The notes under the pieces are model-generated. The model did no database searches and was not told where the DNA came from. It saw only the letters and a list, made by a program, of their open reading frames with translations. Both the position numbers and the translations under genes were made by a program. From an uncultured Prevotellaceae bacterium (GTDB taxonomy: Bacteria > Bacteroidota > Bacteroidia > Bacteroidales > Muribaculaceae), in the NCBI GenBank assembly GCA_900319525.1, contig ONOU01000001.1:124001-188000 (forward strand): a DNA stretch of 64,000 bases, in the 5' to 3' direction. Shown here piece after piece: positions 6,940 to 15,236 of this stretch. Within the stretch, counting starts at the first letter, position 1, and every line of letters begins with the position of its first letter.

Positions 6940-7413
6940 CTACTCATGATGATACGGCTCGTGGCGCAGGATAGTGAAAGCGCGGTAGAGCTGTTCGACA
7001 AAGATGAGGCGCACCAGTTCGTGGGGAAAGGTCATCTTGCTGAGTGATATCTTCTCGTTTGCACGGTCATAGACCTCGGGCGAAAACCCGTAAGGCCCGC
7101 CCACGACAAACACCAGGCGCTTGCAGCCACTGGCCATGCGCCGCTGCAACCACTGGCTGTAGTCCATTGACGTGCGCTCGGTGCCGTGCTCATCGAGCAA
7201 CACGACATAGTCACTGCTCTCGAGCGTAGCGAGCAGGGTTTTGCCCTCGGCGGCCTTTTGCTGGGCTTCGTTCATGTTGCGGGTACCCTTCACATCGCTC
7301 ACATACTGGAGATTGAACGTCACATAGTGCTGCAGGCGCTTGACATATTCCTCAATGCCCTGGCGGACAAATCCCACCTCGGTCTTGCCGATGACGACGA
7401 GCGTAATCTTCAT
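6940..7413 (-). CDS. rlmH: 23S rRNA pseudouridine-1915 N3-methyltransferase RlmH
   Basis: A 157-residue SPOUT methyltransferase that methylates pseudouridine 1915 in helix 69 of 23S rRNA. Family hallmarks are MKITLVVIGKT at the start, LLDEHGTERTSMDYSQW, the trefoil-knot SAM loop FVVGGPYGFSPEV, and the C-terminal ISLSKMTFPHELVRLIFVEQLYRA followed by HEPYHHE. Length is normal. The reading frame is open further upstream, but ATG 7413 gives the standard protein and the region beyond it is the promoter shared with nadC. Confidence 0.96.
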   Translation of the reverse strand: MKITLVVIGKTEVGFVRQGIEEYVKRLQHYVTFNLQYVSDVKGTRNMNEAQQKAAEGKTLLATLESSDYVVLLDEHGTERTSMDYSQWLQRRMASGCKRLVFVVGGPYGFSPEVYDRANEKISLSKMTFPHELVRLIFVEQLYRAFTILRHEPYHHE

Positions 7414-7443
7414 TTTACTATCAGTGTTAGTTGTTTGTTGCCA

Positions 7444-7451
7444 CAAAATTA
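7444..7451 (-). promoter_or_regulatory. -7 box for rlmH
   Basis: TAATTTTG on the minus strand matches TAnnTTTG and lies 30 bases upstream of the rlmH ATG. A clear TTTG at -33 is not visible. Confidence 0.5.
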
Positions 7452-7472
7452 GCAAATCCGCCGAAAACTCCG

Positions 7473-7480
7473 TAACTTTG
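7473..7480 (+). promoter_or_regulatory. -7 box for nadC
   Basis: TAACTTTG matches TAnnTTTG. TTAG at 7449-7452 sits 20 bases upstream as a one-mismatch -33 element. It is back to back with the rlmH box in a 96-base divergent region. Confidence 0.6.
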
Positions 7481-7509
7481 TAGGCGTAAATAAGAAAAAA
7501 AAGAAAAAT

Positions 7510-8358
7510 ATGAAAACAAGAGAAGAACTGATTGACGAGTTGATAGACCTGTCGTTTGCCGAGGACATCGGTGACGGTGACGCCACGACCCTGTGCTGCA
7601 TTCCTGCCGACGAGATGGGACGCCAGCGCCTGATTGTTAAGGAAGAAGGCATCCTGGCTGGCGTGGAGATCGCGCGGCGCGTGTTTGAGAAATTTGACCC
7701 AGAGTTGCAGATGGACGTGATGATACAGGACGGTGCCCACGTCAAGCCAGGCGACATCGCCTTTGTGGTGACCGGCAAGGTGCGCTCACTGCTACAGACC
7801 GAACGCCTGATGCTCAACATCATGCAGCGCATGAGCGGTGTGGCCACCACCACGGCCCGCTACGCCAAGTGCCTGGAGGGTCTCAAGACCCGCGTGCTCG
7901 ACACCCGCAAGACCACCCCTGGCATGCGCATGCTCGAGAAAGAGGCTGTCAAGATTGGCGGCGGCTGCAACCACCGCATCGGCTTGTTTGACATGATTCT
8001 GTTGAAGGATAACCATGTGGACTTTGCCGGGGGCATCGTTCCCGCGATAGAAAAAGCCCGCCAGTGGTGCAAGGATAACGGCAAGGACCTGAAAATCGAG
8101 ATCGAGGTGCGCAACTTTGATGAGTTGCAGCAAGTGCTCGACCATGGCGGTGTGGACCGCGTGATGCTGGACAACTTCAGTGTCGAGAACACCCGCAAGG
8201 CCGTCGAGATGATTGACGGTAGGGTAGAGACCGAGTCCAGCGGTGGCATCACCATCGACACGCTGCGGGCCTATGGCGAGTGTGGCGTGGACTACATCTC
8301 GGTGGGTGCGCTCACTCACTCGATCAAGTCGCTTGACATGAGTTTCAAGGCCTGCTGA
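7510..8358 (+). CDS. nadC: Nicotinate-nucleotide pyrophosphorylase (quinolinate phosphoribosyltransferase)
   Basis: A 282-residue cytoplasmic enzyme converting quinolinate and PRPP to nicotinate mononucleotide in de novo NAD synthesis. Visible family motifs are FAEDIGDGDATT near the N-terminus, the PRPP-binding TRKTTPGMR, KIGGGCNHRIGLFDMILLKDNH, VMLDNFS and the C-terminal SSGGITIDTLRAYGECGVD plus ISVGALTHS. It is full length. Its TGA overlaps the ATG of the next gene by one base (ATGA at 8355-8358 region), so the two are translationally coupled. nadA and nadB are not in the window. Confidence 0.96.
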   Translation: MKTREELIDELIDLSFAEDIGDGDATTLCCIPADEMGRQRLIVKEEGILAGVEIARRVFEKFDPELQMDVMIQDGAHVKPGDIAFVVTGKVRSLLQTERLMLNIMQRMSGVATTTARYAKCLEGLKTRVLDTRKTTPGMRMLEKEAVKIGGGCNHRIGLFDMILLKDNHVDFAGGIVPAIEKARQWCKDNGKDLKIEIEVRNFDELQQVLDHGGVDRVMLDNFSVENTRKAVEMIDGRVETESSGGITIDTLRAYGECGVDYISVGALTHSIKSLDMSFKAC

Positions 8359-9440
8359 TGAGTGCCCTGACGACATTACAGGATATACAACCGCTCTCGA
8401 TCCCTGGGGTGGAGAGCGGCTCTCCTATTGTTATTGCGGGGCCGTGCAGTGCCGAGACCGAGCAGCAGACGCTCGACACGGCTCGTGCGGTCAAGGCCAT
8501 CGGCGTGAAAGTGTATCGGGCTGGCGTCTGGAAACCGCGCACAATGCCAGGCAGCTTTGAGGGTGCTGGAGACGTGGCATTGGCCTGGCTGCAAGCAGTG
8601 AAGCAAGAAACAGGCATGCTTGTTGCCACCGAGGTCGCCACTGTCGAGCACGTGCGCGCTGCCCTTGACGCTGGCATCGACATCATGTGGATTGGAGCCC
8701 GGACGAGCGCCAACCCGTTTGCCGTTCAGGAGATTGCCGACCAGTTGCAGGGGCACGATGAAGTCACGGTGATGGTAAAGAATCCCATCAATCCAGATCT
8801 GGAACTGTGGGTAGGAGCACTGCAGCGCATTCAGCGAGCCGGCATCACCAGGCTGGCGGCCATCCACCGCGGATTCAGTTCGGCTGGAGCCCATATCTAC
8901 CGCAACGACCCGCAGTGGCACATCCCCTTTGAACTGCGCCGCCTTGCCCCGGGCTTGACCATCTTGTGTGACCCTTCACACATCGGTGGCAAGCGAGAAT
9001 TTGTCGCATCCTTGTCACAGCTGGCCCTCAATGCAGGTTTTGACGGCTTGATGATCGAGAGCCACTGCGACCCGGACCATGCGTTGAGCGACAGCGCGCA
9101 ACAAGTGTCCCCCGAGGCACTGAAGTCTATCCTCGGCAATCTGGCGGTCCGCTCGGGTGCCCCTATTGAGGACGAACTGAGCCTGTTGCGCCAGCAGATC
9201 GATGACTGCGACCACGAGCTGCTGGCGGTGCTGGCACGGCGCATGAGTGTCTCGCGCGAAATAGGCCGTTTCAAGAAGGCCCACAACCTGCGCGTGCTGC
9301 AACCCTCGCGCTACCAGGACGTCATCAAGGCCCGCCTCGAAGAGGCCAACCGTTTAGGACTTGCCGATAACTTTACCCAATATATCATGCAGGCTATCCA
9401 TGAGGAGAGCGTGCGCCAGCAACTGGATTTATTTGACTGA
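8358..9440 (+). CDS. Bifunctional DAHP synthase / chorismate mutase type II
   Basis: A 360-residue fusion acting at two points of aromatic amino-acid synthesis. Residues about 20-265 are a class I DAHP synthase of the KDPG/AroF-KdsA type, with IAGPCSAET (26-34), YRAGVWKPRTMPGSFEG and CDPSHIGGKREF. Residues about 270-360 are an AroQ-type chorismate mutase, with [20 protein letters not shown] and RVLQPSRYQDVI. In related fusions the mutase domain mediates feedback control by prephenate; that is family knowledge. It starts inside the nadC stop codon, an unexpected coupling of aromatic and NAD synthesis. Confidence 0.95.
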   Translation: MSALTTLQDIQPLSIPGVESGSPIVIAGPCSAETEQQTLDTARAVKAIGVKVYRAGVWKPRTMPGSFEGAGDVALAWLQAVKQETGMLVATEVATVEHVRAALDAGIDIMWIGARTSANPFAVQEIADQLQGHDEVTVMVKNPINPDLELWVGALQRIQRAGITRLAAIHRGFSSAGAHIYRNDPQWHIPFELRRLAPGLTILCDPSHIGGKREFVASLSQLALNAGFDGLMIESHCDPDHALSDSAQQVSPEALKSILGNLAVRSGAPIEDELSLLRQQIDDCDHELLAVLARRMSVSREIGRFKKAHNLRVLQPSRYQDVIKARLEEANRLGLADNFTQYIMQAIHEESVRQQLDLFD

Positions 9441-9489
9441 AGATTGCACGCACGCTAAGGAGAATAAGGAGAAAAAGAAGAAAAAGAAT

Positions 9490-10212
9490 ATGAAAAAGGT
9501 CGTAATTGTTGGGGCCTCGTCGGGGATAGGCCAGGAAGTTGCCAAGCTGTATATCGCCCGCGGCTATAGTGTGGGCATCGCTGCCCGCCGTGAGGATCGC
9601 TTGCAGTCCTTGAGGCAACTGGCGCCCGATAGGGTCCGACATGAGGTCATCGACGTTACGTCCCCGGATGCCATCACTCGCCTGCGCTCACTCATCGACG
9701 AGCTGGGCGGTATGGACCTGTTCTTCTATGCCTCGGGCATCGGCAAACAGAACCGCACACTCACTCCTGACATCGAGCTGGACACGATGAACACTAACGG
9801 CATGGGCTTTACCCGCATGATTGGCGAGGCTTACCGCTACTTTGCCCAACAGGGCCATGGCCACATCGCCGCGATTACCTCGATAGCCGGCACCAAGGGC
9901 CTTGGTCCTGCACCGGCCTATTCGGCCACCAAGGCAATGCAGAACGTCTATCTCCAGGCTCTGGAACAACAGGCCAACGCCCGCAATCTGCACATCTGCT
10001 TCACCGACATCCGCCCCGGGTTTGTCGACACTGATTTGCTGAGCGGAGATTTCCATTATCCGTTGATGCTCAAGCCTGACAAGGTTGCGGGGCAGATTGT
10101 GCGTGCCATCGACCATCGCCGCCACATCGTTGTCATCGACTGGAAATATGCCATCATCAACGCCATGTGGCGCCGACTGCCGCGTCCCCTGTGGCGGCAC
10201 CTCAAGCTGTAA
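9490..10212 (+). CDS. Short-chain dehydrogenase/reductase family oxidoreductase
   Basis: A 240-residue classical SDR. The cofactor loop GASSGIGQ is at residues 8-15. The catalytic residues Ser131, Tyr144 and Lys148 lie in ITSIAGTKGLGPAPAYSATKA. RREDR at residues 33-37 after the second strand suggests NADP preference. The substrate cannot be deduced. The start is ATG 9490, preceded by a purine-rich leader of repeated GGAGAA/AAGAAA units. It follows the DAHP synthase gene by 49 bases on the same strand and ends at a shared bidirectional terminator. Confidence 0.92.
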   Translation: MKKVVIVGASSGIGQEVAKLYIARGYSVGIAARREDRLQSLRQLAPDRVRHEVIDVTSPDAITRLRSLIDELGGMDLFFYASGIGKQNRTLTPDIELDTMNTNGMGFTRMIGEAYRYFAQQGHGHIAAITSIAGTKGLGPAPAYSATKAMQNVYLQALEQQANARNLHICFTDIRPGFVDTDLLSGDFHYPLMLKPDKVAGQIVRAIDHRRHIVVIDWKYAIINAMWRRLPRPLWRHLKL

Positions 10213-10233
10213 ACAATCATTACCTATATAATT

Positions 10234-10266
10234 GAAGCAGGCGCCTTTTTTACAGGTGCCTGCTTC
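10234..10266. terminator. Bidirectional terminator between SDR and decarboxylase operon
   Basis: GAAGCAGGCGCC and GGTGCCTGCTTC form a 12-bp stem with one G-T pair around a T-rich loop. It serves the convergent SDR gene and the oadB-type gene ending at 10293. Confidence 0.8.
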
Positions 10267-10292
10267 ATTATTCAGGAAATGATGTGTCGTCT

Positions 10293-11447
10293 TTAACCCA
10301 GGAAGCCCAGGAGGACACCAGCGGCTACTGCCGAGCCAATGACGCCGGCCACATTGGGACCCATGGCGTGCATGAGCAGGTAGTTGCTGGGATCGGCCTT
10401 GAGACCCTGGTCGTTGCTGATGCGTGCAGCCATAGGAACAGCCGATACACCAGCGTTACCGATAAGGGGATTCAGCTTCTTGCTCTTGGGCAAGATCAGG
10501 TTGAAGATCTTCACAAACAGTACACCCGAGCAGGTGGCGATGACGAAGGCGCAGAAACCGAGGAAGAAGATGAAGATGGTCTCCTTGGTCAGGAACTGCG
10601 ATGCCTGGGTCGATGCACCCACGGTCATACCGAGCAGGATGGTCACGATATCGGTCATGGCGTTGCTGGCGGTGTTGGCAAGACGCTTGGTCACGCCACT
10701 CTCACGCAGCAGGTTACCGAAGAACAACATACCCAGCAGAGGAATTGCCGAGGGCACGACAAAGCAAGTCAACAGCAGACCGAAAATCGGGAAGATGATC
10801 TTCTCCAGCTGGCTGACCTTGCGGGCCGGCTTCATGCGCATCTTGCGCTCCTTCTCGGTCGTGAGCAGGCGCATGATGGGCGGCTGAATTACCGGCACGA
10901 GAGCCATATAGCTGTAGGCACTCACGGCAATGGCACCCATCAGGTTAGGAGCCAACTTGGACGACAGGAAGATAGCAGTGGGACCATCGGCACCACCGAT
11001 GATGGCGATTGCACCAGCCTGGTCGGGCATGAAGCCCAGCGCCAAGGCGATCATGTAGGCACCGAAGATACCGAACTGGGCCGCAGCACCCACAAGCATC
11101 AGCTTGGGGTTGGCCAGCAGCGCGCTGAAGTCGGTCATCGCACCGATGCCCAGGAAGATGAGTGGCGGGTACCAACCGTTGCGCACACCTTGATACAGGA
11201 TGTTGAGCACCGATCCCTCCTCATAGATGCCGATTTCGTTGCCCGGCTGGAAAGGTATGTTACCAATCAGGATACCGAAGCCAATGGGCACGAGCAGCAT
11301 AGGTTCAAAATCATGCTTGATGGCGAGGTAGATGAAGAACAGACCCACCAAGATCATGATCAGGTTAGTGTAGTCAAAGTTGTAGAATCCTGTAAAATGC
11401 CAGAAATCCAGCAACTTGGTGAACAGGAAATTGTCAAGCAGTACCAT
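10293..11447 (-). CDS. mmdB: Na+-translocating decarboxylase subunit beta (methylmalonyl-CoA decarboxylase)
   Basis: A 384-residue integral membrane protein that decarboxylates carboxybiotin and pumps Na+ outward. It has many hydrophobic helices and the invariant GGADGPT motif (151-157), whose Asp154 corresponds to the essential Na+-site Asp. [14 protein letters not shown] and [14 protein letters not shown] are also family hallmarks. It is shorter than the Klebsiella OadB but similar to MmdB proteins. It is the last gene of the epimerase/decarboxylase operon. The substrate is inferred from the adjacent MmdA-type carboxyltransferase and methylmalonyl-CoA epimerase. Confidence 0.94.
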   Translation of the reverse strand: MVLLDNFLFTKLLDFWHFTGFYNFDYTNLIMILVGLFFIYLAIKHDFEPMLLVPIGFGILIGNIPFQPGNEIGIYEEGSVLNILYQGVRNGWYPPLIFLGIGAMTDFSALLANPKLMLVGAAAQFGIFGAYMIALALGFMPDQAGAIAIIGGADGPTAIFLSSKLAPNLMGAIAVSAYSYMALVPVIQPPIMRLLTTEKERKMRMKPARKVSQLEKIIFPIFGLLLTCFVVPSAIPLLGMLFFGNLLRESGVTKRLANTASNAMTDIVTILLGMTVGASTQASQFLTKETIFIFFLGFCAFVIATCSGVLFVKIFNLILPKSKKLNPLIGNAGVSAVPMAARISNDQGLKADPSNYLLMHAMGPNVAGVIGSAVAAGVLLGFLG

Positions 11448-11450
11448 GAT

Positions 11451-11560
11451 TCTTAAGTTTTTAGTTCTTAGTTTCTTTGTTGTAAGTCATATCACCACGT
11501 CTAGATCATATATCGAGTCGAGGCAATCATGCTTAAAACCTACAACTTAAAACTTACAAC
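11451..11560 (-). repeat. Third copy of the heptad leader repeat, before mmdB
   Basis: On the minus strand this spacer reads GTTGTAAGTTTTAAG, then about 50 variable bases, then ATGACTTACAAC, then heptads AACAAAG, AACTAAG, AACTAAA and AACTTAA ending a few bases before the mmdB ATG at 11447. The order of parts equals that seen before etfB and etfA, but the central sequence differs. Confidence 0.65.
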
Positions 11561-11565
11561 TCTTT

Positions 11566-11997
11566 TTATCCAATAACCATGATAGTGTTACCCTCGAGAA
11601 TCGAATCCTCCTTCGATACCTCGATGCTCTTGACAACACCGTCAACGCCGGCGTGGATCTCGTTACCCATCTTCATGGCTTCGAGGATGCAAACCACGTC
11701 GTCGGCCTTGACTTGCTGACCAACCTTGACAAAGATGTCCTTGATCACACCGGGCAGCGGTGACTCGATCACGTGACCACCGGCTGCGGGAGCGGCCTTG
11801 CGGGCAGCGGGCTTGGGAGCGGCAGCGGGAGCATCGCTCACGGCAACACGCTTCACTGCGGGAGCGGCCTTGGGCTGCTCGGGCAACTCAACGTCGTAAG
11901 CCACACCGTTGACCTGGATGTGGGCAATATTGCCCTCAATGTTATCGACGGCAACATTATACTCGTTACCATTGATCTTATATTTATATTCCTTCAT
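11566..11997 (-). CDS. mmdC: Biotin carboxyl carrier subunit of methylmalonyl-CoA decarboxylase
   Basis: A 143-residue biotin carrier protein. Residues 1-42 form a small beta domain. Residues 43-74 are an Ala/Pro-rich flexible linker, and 75-143 are a biotinyl domain with EAMKM at 106-110, so Lys109 is the predicted biotinylation site. ATG 11997 is chosen because the domain begins with MKEYKYKINGNEY; upstream in-frame sequence overlaps the preceding gene. It shuttles the carboxyl group from the carboxyltransferase to the membrane beta subunit. Spacing is 26 bases from the OadG-type gene. Confidence 0.94.
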   Translation of the reverse strand: MKEYKYKINGNEYNVAVDNIEGNIAHIQVNGVAYDVELPEQPKAAPAVKRVAVSDAPAAAPKPAARKAAPAAGGHVIESPLPGVIKDIFVKVGQQVKADDVVCILEAMKMGNEIHAGVDGVVKSIEVSKEDSILEGNTIMVIG

Positions 11998-12023
11998 TTG
12001 AGTGAATGATTTTTTATTGGTGA

Positions 12024-13031
12024 TTATTTCTTGATAACGGGTAAGTTGCGCATCAGGCCGCTCTTGCTGGCCCATGCCGAGCCGTCGCGAGGACTGAGCG
12101 TGAGCACGCCGCTCTCGTTGTCGTGAGCGTTGAGGTGCTGGTACAGTGCAAAGCAGATGGCGGCCATGGTCTCACCGTTGACGTCACCCGTGGCGGGAGC
12201 GCTAGCGGCAGTAGCAATGGCAGGTGCTACACTGGACTGAGCCTTGTTCTCATCAGACATTGTGCGGCTGGCTACCTTGCCGAACAACTTGAATAAGATG
12301 TACAGCAATGCGAGGGCGCCAAACACAACCGACATGGCCAGGATGGAAATCCAGAAACCATTAGGATCCTTTACATGGAAGGCCTCGATGTTCTCGTTGA
12401 CCTCGCGGATGTTGTAGTTGCCCTTGGTAATCGCTGTCTCAATCGTCTTACCGTCCTTGACGGTCCACTCGGTCTTGCCGTCACCCAGGGTGCTGGGCAG
12501 GCGGCCCTCGGCCTTGATGGCATAGGACTCGCCAGGCTGCAACGAGGCGGGAATAGTCACATCATCCACCAGATCACCGTTCACGTCATACAGGGCAATG
12601 TAGTTGTCCTTGCCGACAGTGAAGGTGAAAGGCATGTGGAACGTGCCGGCCTTGGGGTCGCCGTCAGCATTCATCACAAAGTGGGTGCGCGGGGCAATCT
12701 TGGTGTTACGCTCATCACCACGGGGAATCTCATAGATATCCATGGGACGGGCATCACACAGCTCAAGAAGCACCTGGTTGGGCTTCTTGTTCGTGCCCTT
12801 GTTCATGTCGAAGACCTTCTGAATCTCCTCGCGGCTAAGCGTGGTGATGAACATCTTCTCGACGGCATTGGTGCCATAGGAAGAGTTGTAGAACTCTACC
12901 CAGCCATTGCCGCCCGTGGTGTCCTGCTGTACCATGACCTCGTTGATGCGCACGTTTTTGCGCCCCTGAGCCAACGTGGGCAGGGCGAGGATGGCACACA
13001 GCAGCATGAGTGTCAATGCTCTTTTACTCAT
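12024..13031 (-). CDS. OadG-family decarboxylase gamma subunit with N-terminal lamin-tail domain
   Basis: A 335-residue protein of unusual build. A signal peptide (residues 1-22) precedes an extracytoplasmic lamin-tail-like domain (about 24-170) containing VRINEVMVQQD and WVEFYNSSYGTNAVEK. A single transmembrane helix (FWISILAMSVVFGALALLYI, roughly residues 225-245) and a short cytoplasmic tail then match OadG. Classic OadG proteins are under 100 residues, so about 200 residues are added outside the membrane. OadG normally helps assemble the decarboxylase complex. Position between mmdC and mmdA supports that role. ATG 13031 is preferred over an earlier in-frame Met. Confidence 0.85.
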   Translation of the reverse strand: MSKRALTLMLLCAILALPTLAQGRKNVRINEVMVQQDTTGGNGWVEFYNSSYGTNAVEKMFITTLSREEIQKVFDMNKGTNKKPNQVLLELCDARPMDIYEIPRGDERNTKIAPRTHFVMNADGDPKAGTFHMPFTFTVGKDNYIALYDVNGDLVDDVTIPASLQPGESYAIKAEGRLPSTLGDGKTEWTVKDGKTIETAITKGNYNIREVNENIEAFHVKDPNGFWISILAMSVVFGALALLYILFKLFGKVASRTMSDENKAQSSVAPAIATAASAPATGDVNGETMAAICFALYQHLNAHDNESGVLTLSPRDGSAWASKSGLMRNLPVIKK

Positions 13032-13051
13032 AATGGTTGATTGCATTGATT

Positions 13052-14665
13052 TTACAGGGGGATATTGCCGTGTTTCTTGGCAGGATTGGTCAACTTCTTG
13101 GTACGCAGCACTTCAAGGGCGCGGATCACGCGGAAGCGGGTGTTCCTGGGCTCGATCACGTCATCGATGTAGCCATAGCGGGCTGCATTGTAAGGCGTGC
13201 AGAAGAGGTTGTTGTACTCGTCTTCCTTGTCCTGGATGAACTTCTTGCCCTGCTCGAGCAACTCCTTAGCCTTCTTCTCATCGCCGGCAGCCTTAGCCTC
13301 CTCGGCCTGAGTCTTGAAGTTCTTGCTGTCCTTAGCATAAAGAATCTCGGCAGCACCGGCAGCACCCATAACAGCGATCTCGGCGCTGGGCCATGCGTAA
13401 TTCAGGTCACCACGCAGCTGCTTGCAGCTCATCACGATGTGCGAGCCACCATAGCTCTTGCGCAGGGTAACGGTTACCTTGGGCACGGTTGCCTCACCAT
13501 AGGCGTACAGCAACTTGGCGCCATTGAGGATCACGGCGTTATACTCTTGACCGGTACCGGGCAGGAAGCCGGGCACGTCAACGAGGGTTACCAGAGGAAT
13601 GTTGAAGGCGTCGCAGAAGCGGACAAAGCGGCCGCCCTTCTTGGAAGCGTTCACGTCGAGCACACCTGCCATGCAGTTGGGCTGGTTGGCCACAACGCCG
13701 ACAGCCTGGCCGTTGAAGCGGGCGAAGCCCACGATGATGTTCTTGGCAAAGTCCTTGTGGACTTCCAGGAATTCACCATTATCAACGATAGCGCTGATCA
13801 CCTCATACATATCATAAGGATCGTTGGCGCTCTCGGGGATGATGTTGTTCAGTGAATCGGCAACGCGGTCGATGGGGTCGGTGCACTCCACACGGGGAGT
13901 CTCCTCCATATTGTTGCTGGGCATGTAGCTCAACAGCTGCTTGATGATAGCGATAGCCTCCTCCTCGGTCTCGGCGGCAAAGTGAGCCACACCGCTCTTG
14001 CTGGCATGGACACTGGCACCACCCAGTTGCTCCTGGGTCACGTTCTCGCCGGTAACGGTCTTTACGACCTTGGGACCGGTAAGGAACATGAACGAAATGC
14101 CCTTGGCCATGATGGTGAAGTCGGTCAGGGCAGGGGAGTAAACAGCACCACCGGCACAGGGGCCAAGGATAGCGCTGATCTGGGGAATAACACCCGAAGC
14201 ATTGATGTTGCGCTGGAAAATCTCGGCATAGCCAGCCAGGGCGTTAACGCTCTCCTGGATGCGGGCACCGCCCGAGTCATTCAAGCCAACAACGGGTGCA
14301 CCCTGCTTCATAGCCAGATCCATCACCTTACACATCTTCAATGCCATAGTCTCGCCCAGCGAACCGCCAATGACGGTAGCATCCTGTGCAAAGACATAGA
14401 CCAGACGTCCGCCAACGGTACCGAAACCGGTAACAACGCCGTCGCCGTCAAAGGTCTTCTTCTCCATGCCGAAGTTGGTGCAACGGTGCTGAACAAACAT
14501 GTCCAACTCTTCGAAGCTGCCCTCGTCAAGGAGCATATTGATGCGTTCACGGGCAGTGAATTTGCCCTTCTCGTGCTGCTTGGCAATAGCCTTCTCGCCA
14601 CCGCCCAGGCGCGCTTTCTCGCGACGCTCGATCAGCTCTTGGATTTTATCTAATTGTTTTCCCAT
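13052..14665 (-). CDS. mmdA: Methylmalonyl-CoA decarboxylase alpha subunit (acyl-CoA carboxyltransferase)
   Basis: A 537-residue crotonase-fold carboxyltransferase of the PccB/MmdA type that moves the carboxyl group of S-methylmalonyl-CoA to biotin. The oxyanion and CoA regions are visible as NDSGGARIQE, GPCAGGAVYSPAL, NQPNCMAGVLDV, DVPGFLPGTGQE and LRKSYGGSHIVM. The usual length is about 510, and the excess sits at roughly residues 444-488 as a charged Ala/Lys/Glu helix (EEAKAAGDEKKAKELLEQ). No biotin carboxylase gene lies nearby, which favours a decarboxylase over an ATP-dependent carboxylase. Confidence 0.94.
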   Translation of the reverse strand: MGKQLDKIQELIERREKARLGGGEKAIAKQHEKGKFTARERINMLLDEGSFEELDMFVQHRCTNFGMEKKTFDGDGVVTGFGTVGGRLVYVFAQDATVIGGSLGETMALKMCKVMDLAMKQGAPVVGLNDSGGARIQESVNALAGYAEIFQRNINASGVIPQISAILGPCAGGAVYSPALTDFTIMAKGISFMFLTGPKVVKTVTGENVTQEQLGGASVHASKSGVAHFAAETEEEAIAIIKQLLSYMPSNNMEETPRVECTDPIDRVADSLNNIIPESANDPYDMYEVISAIVDNGEFLEVHKDFAKNIIVGFARFNGQAVGVVANQPNCMAGVLDVNASKKGGRFVRFCDAFNIPLVTLVDVPGFLPGTGQEYNAVILNGAKLLYAYGEATVPKVTVTLRKSYGGSHIVMSCKQLRGDLNYAWPSAEIAVMGAAGAAEILYAKDSKNFKTQAEEAKAAGDEKKAKELLEQGKKFIQDKEDEYNNLFCTPYNAARYGYIDDVIEPRNTRFRVIRALEVLRTKKLTNPAKKHGNIPL

Positions 14666-14678
14666 TTTTACTCGATTT

Positions 14679-15098
14679 TTACTTGTTGGGATTCTCGCAA
14701 AGCTCTAACAGTGCGCCACAAGTGGTCTTGGGATGCAGGAAGGCGATGTTCAGGCCCTCAGCGCCCTTGCGGGGATGTGCGTCAATCACGCGACCACCCT
14801 TTTCCTGTACCTCGTCCAGTGCGTTCTGCACGCCGTCCTCAACGGCAAAAGCAACGTGCTGGATACCACCACGACCACCGTTCTTCTCGATGAACTTAGC
14901 GATTGCGCTCTCGGGGGCAGTTGCCTCCAGCAGCTCAATCTTGGTCTGACCGACCAGGAAGAATGCGGTCCTTACTTTCTGGTCAGCAACTTCTTCAATA
15001 GCAAAGCACTTGAAGCCCAGCATTTTCTCGTAGAAAGGAATAGCCTCCTCAAGCGAGGTAACGGCGATTCCCACATGTTCGATGTGCGAAATGTTCAT
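14679..15098 (-). CDS. mce: Methylmalonyl-CoA epimerase
   Basis: A 139-residue VOC-fold enzyme interconverting R- and S-methylmalonyl-CoA. Two paired modules are visible: IEHVGIAVTSLEEAIPFYEK with the first metal His, HVAFAVED in the second half, and a C-terminal LHPKTTCGALLELCE with the metal Glu. ATG 15098 is chosen because MNISHIEHVGIAV is the standard family start. It is the first gene of the operon, 13 bases ahead of mmdA, linking the B12-dependent mutase product to the decarboxylase. Confidence 0.95.
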   Translation of the reverse strand: MNISHIEHVGIAVTSLEEAIPFYEKMLGFKCFAIEEVADQKVRTAFFLVGQTKIELLEATAPESAIAKFIEKNGGRGGIQHVAFAVEDGVQNALDEVQEKGGRVIDAHPRKGAEGLNIAFLHPKTTCGALLELCENPNK

Positions 15099-15157
15099 AA
15101 CTTTCTGTTTTTTAAACAATTATTTAATTGAAATAAGTTAATTTTCAAAATAACGCA

Positions 15158-15165
15158 CAAAAGTA
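15158..15165 (-). promoter_or_regulatory. -7 box for the mce-mmdA operon
   Basis: TACTTTTG on the minus strand, 60 bases upstream of the mce ATG. No good TTTG is found at the expected -33 distance. Confidence 0.5.
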
Positions 15166-15212
15166 CAAAAAATATCTTTGATAGAGTTAGACAAATTGCC
15201 GAAAACATTGTT

Positions 15213-15220
15213 TATATTTG
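15213..15220 (+). promoter_or_regulatory. -7 box for the DUF3784 gene
   Basis: TATATTTG lies 16 bases upstream of the ATG at 15237, which would leave a very short leader. The -33 region is weak (TTAG 22 bases upstream). Confidence 0.45.
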
Positions 15221-15236
15221 CAAAAAAATCACTGCC

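Noticed and set aside
7414..7740. N-terminal extension of RlmH
   Set aside because: The frame stays open antisense to nadC, but RlmH is complete from 7413, and the extra region covers the divergent promoters.
10284..11456. Open frame of 390 codons on the plus strand
   Set aside because: Antisense to mmdB. The Gln/His/Asp-rich translation is typical of a shadow of a hydrophobic protein.
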